Part shown: piece by piece, positions 59,269 to 64,000 of the stretch
Position numbering within the stretch: the first letter of the stretch is position 1
How the letters are laid out: each line of letters begins with the position of its first letter
NCBI RefSeq assembly: GCF_010389155.1
Contig: NC_057763.1
Location: 2,942,475-3,006,474 of the forward strand
Direction: 5' to 3'
DNA from: Erigeron canadensis
Taxonomy: Eukaryota > Streptophyta > Magnoliopsida > Asterales > Asteraceae
Length of the DNA stretch: 64,000 nucleotides
Notes under the pieces: generated by a model
The model's database searches: none
Seen by the model: only the letters and a program-made list of their open reading frames with translations
Told to the model about the DNA's origin: nothing
Made by a program: the position numbers and the translations under genes

Positions 59269-61420
59269 ATGAATGAATATTCATCCTTTTCTTCTCCATT
59301 ACGTGATGAAGACGTATTATCAGATTGCTCCTCTTTTCTTTCTTTTCCGTCAGAAGATGATGGGTTGTTATCTGACACTGGTCAAGGGTTCTTATCGAAT
59401 TCTGATCAAGAGTTATCACCAGATTATGATCAAGGGTTATTACGGGATTCTGATCAAAGGCCATTACCCGAGTCATCATCAAAATCTAAGCAGTTTCAGT
59501 GTTTTGAGGATGTAAATGAGTAAGTTATATATATTACAGGCTTGATTTAGTTTTTTGTTAGAACTACACTTGCAAATTATGCAGCTTTATATTACAAATG
59601 CTATTAGACTTTAGTGATAAAAGACAACTTCATTTTAAGCTGCTCAAAATTTAATGAAAGTGGTGATATAAAAGACAGTCTGATTTAGTTCATGTTGAAT
59701 TCAGAGTAATGATATAACATTGAAAATGGGCTGGACTATGTTAAGTTGCTCAAAATTAATTAAAATAATTGTGGTTCATTGTAGGCATCAAATTGGCCAT
59801 GAAAAAAAAACTACGTGTGAGATAAGTGCTGATGTAGGCGAACAACATGAAGATAGTTTTTCTCAAAGACAAAAGTAACAACACTTTTAACCATGATAAC
59901 GATATTGAAGAACCAAAGATTGGCATGATCTTTGACACTATTGAAGAGCTTGCTAGTTTTTACGCAAATTATGGGGAAAAAAAGGGATTTGGAGTGTACA
60001 AGAGGTCTTCGCGAAAGTCTTATACCGATGATGAGAGAAAGTATGCAACTATTTCATGTAATCGAGCTGGGAAGTCGGTCTCAAAATCAAAAAATATCTT
60101 GAATCCTCGACCCATTTCGAAAACAAATTGCCCAGCAAAAGTTAATGCAGTTCTTGGCATTGATAAAAAATGGAATGTGTCTAAAGTTGAACTCAAACAC
60201 AATCATCCGTTTAGTCCAAGTAAAGGACGTTTTTATCGGTGTCATAGGTTCGTAAACCGAAATGTAAATAGATGACTTGAGATATATCAAAGAGCTGGGG
60301 TAAGAATGAATAAGGGTTTCCATACCTTTTTCGTGGAGAGTGGGGAATATGAAAATGTACCATTTACAGAAAAGGGTAGCCGCAACTACATTGATAAGGT
60401 CAAACGGTTGAAATTTGGAGAAGGTGATGCTCAAGCAATTGAAAGTTATTTCAAGAAGGTTCAATCTTCTGATCGTGACTTCTTTTACACATGGAATTTA
60501 GATGAGGAAAATCGACTAAACAGTTTGTTTTGGGCTGATGCGAGGAGTAGAGCAGCTTATGAGGAATTTGGGGATGTGGTCACATTCGATACAACATATC
60601 TAACAAATGAGTATGAGATGCCAATGGCTCCATTTGTAGGAGTAAATCATCATGGACAATCAATATTGCTTGGTTGCGGATTGATTTCAAATGAAGATAA
60701 TGAGACATTCAAATGGCTATTCCAGTCATGGCTTGCTTGTATGTGTGGACGTCCTCCAAAAGCCATTATCACAGATCAAGACCAAGCTATGAAGAACGCA
60801 ATACAAATGGTGTTTCCCGATGCACGTCATAGGTGATATCTTTTTTATTTCCTAACTAGTTAGTATACTTTATGTAGTTACAAACCATTTTAATTTTATA
60901 GAAATTGGTCAATTAACAGCAATTAGTTTGCCTTTGTTCATAAATCTTTTAAATGATAAGTTTATAAACTATTTTTATTCATATATACTACTTTTTTGTT
61001 AGGCGGTGCTTGTGGCATATCATGAAAAAATTGCCTGAGAAATTAGGAAGCCATAAGAAATACAAATTTATTAAGTACAGGCTTAAAAAGGTTGTGTATG
61101 ATTCTTCTATTCCTAGTGAGTTCGAAGATGCTTGGAAAATAATGCTAGAGAGATACCAACTCCAAAAAAAATAAATGGTTGATAAGTTTGTTTTTAGAAA
61201 GACATAAATGGGTCCATTGTTACGTGAAAGATACATTTTGGGCAGGGATGTCGACTACACAACGTAGCGAGAGCATTAATGCATTTTTTGATAAATATGT
61301 AAACAAAAAACTACCTTGAAGCAATTTCTGGAACAATATGAAAATGCATTAAGGGATAGGGCGGAGAAAGAAGACAAGTTTAAACCTGTGCAACATCTTC
61401 AAAATCATTTGCCAAGGGGA
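59269..61420 (+). pseudogene. FAR1/FHY3-like MULE transposase pseudogene
   Basis: Inferred exons: 59269-59519, 59785-60832 and from 61003. The first exon encodes an acidic, Ser/Asp-rich N-terminus (about 84 residues). A FAR1 zinc DNA-binding domain follows (FDTIEELASFYANYGEKKGF to LKHNHPFSP). Then comes a MULE catalytic domain with FDTTY and ITDQDQA as the first two acidic positions, and the RHRRCLWHI sequence spanning the second intron. The SESIN motif near 61265 precedes the C-terminal part. Lesions: a one-base gain near 59853, a TGA at 60273-60275, a frame shift in an A run near 61167, and another near 61314. Located within the TIRs of its own MULE, so this is a mobile-element gene and not a host FAR1 regulator. 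Confidence 0.9.
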
Positions 61421-61805
61421 GATATGTGACAACAAGTTTCTCCACAGTTGCAAAATGTTGGATTCCAAGTGCAGATCGAATGTGTCACAAGTTGGCCTTC
61501 TAGATGCGTCATCTAACTCTCCAAATACAACAATCAACCATCCATAGTGCATAGCGAGATTTTTTTTCCATCACATTTTTCTCGTGTTTTTTATTTATCA
61601 GGTGCATTTTGTATTCGGTTGGTTATGAAATTGGAGATTCTTTGAGTCAACGATGAGTATGCTTTATGTGACACTTTTATGTTTGTTTGATTATCAGCCC
61701 AGTGATGTTTCAGAATGAGATAATTGATTTTTTTTTTTTTTATAGTTTCAAGCTTTTTTAATTTAGTTTGACCATTATCCTAGTAATGTTTCAAAATAAG
61801 ATAAA

Positions 61806-61832
61806 CTAGTATTTCTACCCGGGCGTTGCCCC
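61806..61832 (-). mobile_element. Helitron 3' end inside the MULE
   Basis: On the minus strand a hairpin GGGCAACGCCC (61831-61821) is followed by GGGTAGAAATACTAG with CTAG at 61809-61806 and then T. It is typical of a Helitron 3' terminus. The 5' end, somewhere to the right (perhaps before 62400), was not found. Confidence 0.55.
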
Positions 61833-62212
61833 AGGAGAAAAACATAACTCTGGTGATAAAAGTTACAAAAACATTAAGCCGAAAAACAAAATTTGTGTAA
61901 CAAAAGTTAAGAAAATAAAAGTTGTGGTTCAAAGTAAAGAAAATAAAACTTTGGTAATAAAATTTAGAAATCAAAAGTTATATCGTAAAAGAAAATAAAA
62001 GAAAACTTTCAGAGCAAAGTTTAAAAACAAAGTTATATGAAAAACGTACAAAAGTTAATAAACTTTATACCTAAAAGTAAAGTTTGTATGTTGAAAGTTT
62101 AAAAAGCAAGAGCTGTGTGACGAAAGATAAAAAGGGAAATATAAAAAAAAAAAAAATTTGGTGGAAAGTTTAAAAAGTAAAAGTTATGTAGTAAAAAAAA
62201 AAGAAAATAAGG

Positions 62213-62280
62213 GTCGTTAAGTCCGTCACCTAACAGTCGTTAAGTCTGTTACCTAACCATCGTTAAGTCCATTAATTATG
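62213..62280. repeat. Three tandem copies of about 23 bp
   Basis: Units begin CGTTAAGTC(C/T)(G/A) and continue T(C/T)ACCTAAC in the first two; the third is truncated. Confidence 0.75.
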
Positions 62281-63621
62281 TTGGATGCTTTAAAAGCTTG
62301 TACCTTATGCTAAAGGGGGGTACTTTTAGCTACAGTAACTCCCCCTCACATTCCAGCTTTAGTTTTTAGTATATATATAATATAATGTACAGTACGTATA
62401 TGTTCTGCTATTCTGTTCAATTGATTTGGTAGCTCTTCTTTCACCAACTTGAAATGCTACCTTGAAATAAACTATTTAAGAGTAAACTTTAAGTATGGTT
62501 TCTAGTGTTTGAGCCAACTTGAAATGCTACCTGTATGTTTTTGGCCCAAATGACCCTCATTGTAAATCATTTGGTTATCAAAAAAGACAATTTATATACT
62601 TATATGTGACTAAAATGTTGTAGAAACATCGTTAATTCATATACTGTACATTCATGATAGTGTAATGTCTTAGCATAAATATGCACAAAGGACATTAGAA
62701 CAATAGTAAAGTCTGATTATGAACTGTAGCAATACAATTCCTGATCAAAATGATTTTATCCACCAGACCAGTGGCATACTCATTCTTCAGGTTTAGCTTG
62801 GTATGCTCATCAACATACTTTTTTAGTGATACGACAGTCATATGATAAGCTTTATATATATAAACCGAGGGCAATGCCTCGTTTATCATATTAACCACCA
62901 AAATTCATACAAATATAGTTGAACCATCTTTCACTGATACACATTCCCACCACCTAGACTTATACCAGCAAATCAGCAATACAAAGAATAGCCTATTTTA
63001 TCCCCACTTTTTGTTTAATACTCTTCTTGTTTCTCTCTTTCGATACCCAAATAAACACTTGCATAAAAAGAGATCCTTTTATGAGATTTCAACTTTATAA
63101 CGGAATTGTTAATTTCCTTAAACACTTGGTCTACAATATAACTTATATTTTTTCAATCCATCAATAAAACTTCAATACGAAAGTGTATATAAGATTGAAT
63201 CTTTTTAGGATAAGGAATATGATTTACACCAACAATTAAGAAAATCGGGCATCAAATTCGATTTATAAACTGCTACTCAAGAACCTCAACATGAAAAAGG
63301 TCACTAGAACATGAAGAAAAACATTAAAAAGTATCCAAAACCCACACACCTAGTTTGTTGTTTTATCTTGTTTGTGTATTTAGATTTTAGAGAGATTTTT
63401 TGAGTCTCTGATTTTGGGAACAGAAAAGATGGAGTTTATATTTTTAGGAGAGAGAAAGAGAGAAAATAACGAAGGTTGAGTTAAGAGATCGTTTTCTAAA
63501 AAGTAAATTAACCATAGTTGAACAATAGGGAATGACATGGATGGGCCAGGTGGGTAGCCACGTCAGTTTGTAAAAAAAGGTTTGTAAAAAATTAGTCAGT
63601 GTAGCATTACTTTTATATATT

Positions 63622-64000
63622 TATACTAGGTCTTTTACTCGCACGATGTGTGGTAGTTTAAAGCTATAGTTTAACGTACAAAGTATTGATCAAAATTTTA
63701 TTAATGTAAGTCTAGGTATTTCCATGTATCTAACTCGGCTTATGGTTATTTTTAAAACGTGGCTCCTTCATAAAAGGATCATGTGACTTCATGACCAACC
63801 ATTCGATTAATTTTGTTAATAATCCGGTGTGATGCACGACATTGCTTAATGCTTATTTTCCTTTCTTTATATGTCGTATGTTGATTAAAAGTAAAAAGCA
63901 AAGGGGCGCATGGCTTCATCCATGTTACAAATAAATATGTCGATGGACAATAATATTACCTTCCAAAGTTGATACAATTACTCAACAATGAGCTCCACAA
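63622..64000. other. Right-hand flank of the MULE
   Basis: Begins TATACTAGGTC...CGCACGATGTGTGG, which might be a weak Helitron 3' end on the minus strand. I see no gene up to the window edge. Confidence 0.4.

Larger units (their letters stand above)
61421..63522. other. Interior of the MULE, decayed and AT-rich
   Basis: It holds the last traces of the transposase, a Helitron insertion, many short AAAGTTAAAAA phrases (61850-62170), a 23-bp tandem repeat (62213-62280) and AT-rich sequence up to the right TIR. The minus-strand frame 62695-62901 is not recognised. Confidence 0.45.
57871..63621 (+). mobile_element. Mutator-like element (MULE) with FAR1-type transposase relic
   Basis: The target duplication TTATATATT is at 57871-57879 and 63613-63621, exactly 9 bp as for Mutator. 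The element is 57880-63612 (5733 bp). The left inverted repeat starts GAGTAATGCTACAG; the right one (63523-63612), read in reverse, starts AAGTAATGCTACAC. The left repeat is split: its first 57 bases lie at 57880-57936 and it resumes at 59119 (CACCTGGCCCATCCATGTC), matching the right repeat without a gap once the solo LTR is taken out. A Helitron 3' end lies at 61806 in the interior. A plus-strand gene relic of FAR1/FHY3-type fills 59269-61420. Confidence 0.9.

Noticed and set aside
59269..61420. A host FAR1/FRS transcription factor gene
   Set aside because: The frame is broken at several points and lies within TIRs flanked by a 9-bp target duplication, so it belongs to a transposon.
63626..63660. 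A further Helitron 3' end (CTAG with CGCACGATGTGTGG)
   Set aside because: The hairpin does not pair well enough and no matching end was found.
1..64000. CRISPR arrays, operons, ribosome-binding sites
   Set aside because: This is nuclear plant DNA with spliced genes; no regularly spaced identical repeats with unique spacers were seen.

Overview
This is a window of plant nuclear DNA. The coding genes have GT-AG introns and plant-type promoters, and the rest is AT-rich sequence packed with plant transposons (tRNA-derived SINEs, Helitrons, MULEs, Ty1/copia and Ty3/gypsy LTR elements, a LINE stub). A eudicot is likely. The style of the repeats makes an asterid such as a daisy-family species plausible, but nothing here proves that. 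I see no tRNA, rRNA or CRISPR loci.

Genes. Five loci were probably real genes at some time in this lineage, besides transposon genes. A cluster of cytosolic HSP70 genes covers about 4.0-28.5 kb. HSP70-1 (plus strand, 4081-6911) is intact. HSP70-2 (12056-14603) and HSP70-3 (19574-21627) are tandem copies decayed into pseudogenes. HSP70-4 (minus strand, 25603-28273) is intact, points the opposite way and has a perfect three-unit heat-shock element just upstream of its TATA box. A small secreted proline-rich protein gene (23730-24092) sits between HSP70-3 and HSP70-4. A WUSCHEL-related homeobox gene, closest to WOX2 (minus strand, 41496-42880), is the only other host gene I am confident of.

Repeats by region. 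0-2.8 kb: LTR-retrotransposon sequence with a complete 500-bp Helitron inside. 3-28 kb: the HSP70 segmental duplication, whose paralogous copies act as natural empty sites for a SINE in the HSP70-1 intron and for a 1.44-kb inverted-repeat transposon downstream. 18-19.4 kb: two fold-back MITEs. 29-41 kb: a MITE, a second pair of LTR-type repeats, a 1.07-kb MULE-like palindrome with a 9-bp target-site duplication (TSD), several Helitron 3' ends and a 5'-truncated LINE with a 17-bp TSD. 47.9-55.8 kb: a full-length Ty1/copia element on the minus strand with both LTRs, a matching 5-bp TSD and a broken gag-pol. 57.9-63.6 kb: a 5.7-kb MULE with a matching 9-bp TSD and a decayed FAR1/FHY3-type transposase gene; its left terminal inverted repeat (TIR) is split by a solo LTR with its own 5-bp TSD.

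The HSP70 genes would supply ATP-driven chaperone activity in the cytosol and nucleus. The WOX gene would act in development. Nothing suggests that the genes form a joint pathway. The most informative content is structural: nested insertions with readable target sites, and paralogue comparisons that order events in time. I did not find a clear new biochemical system. All alignments were made by eye, so repeat borders without a TSD are approximate.
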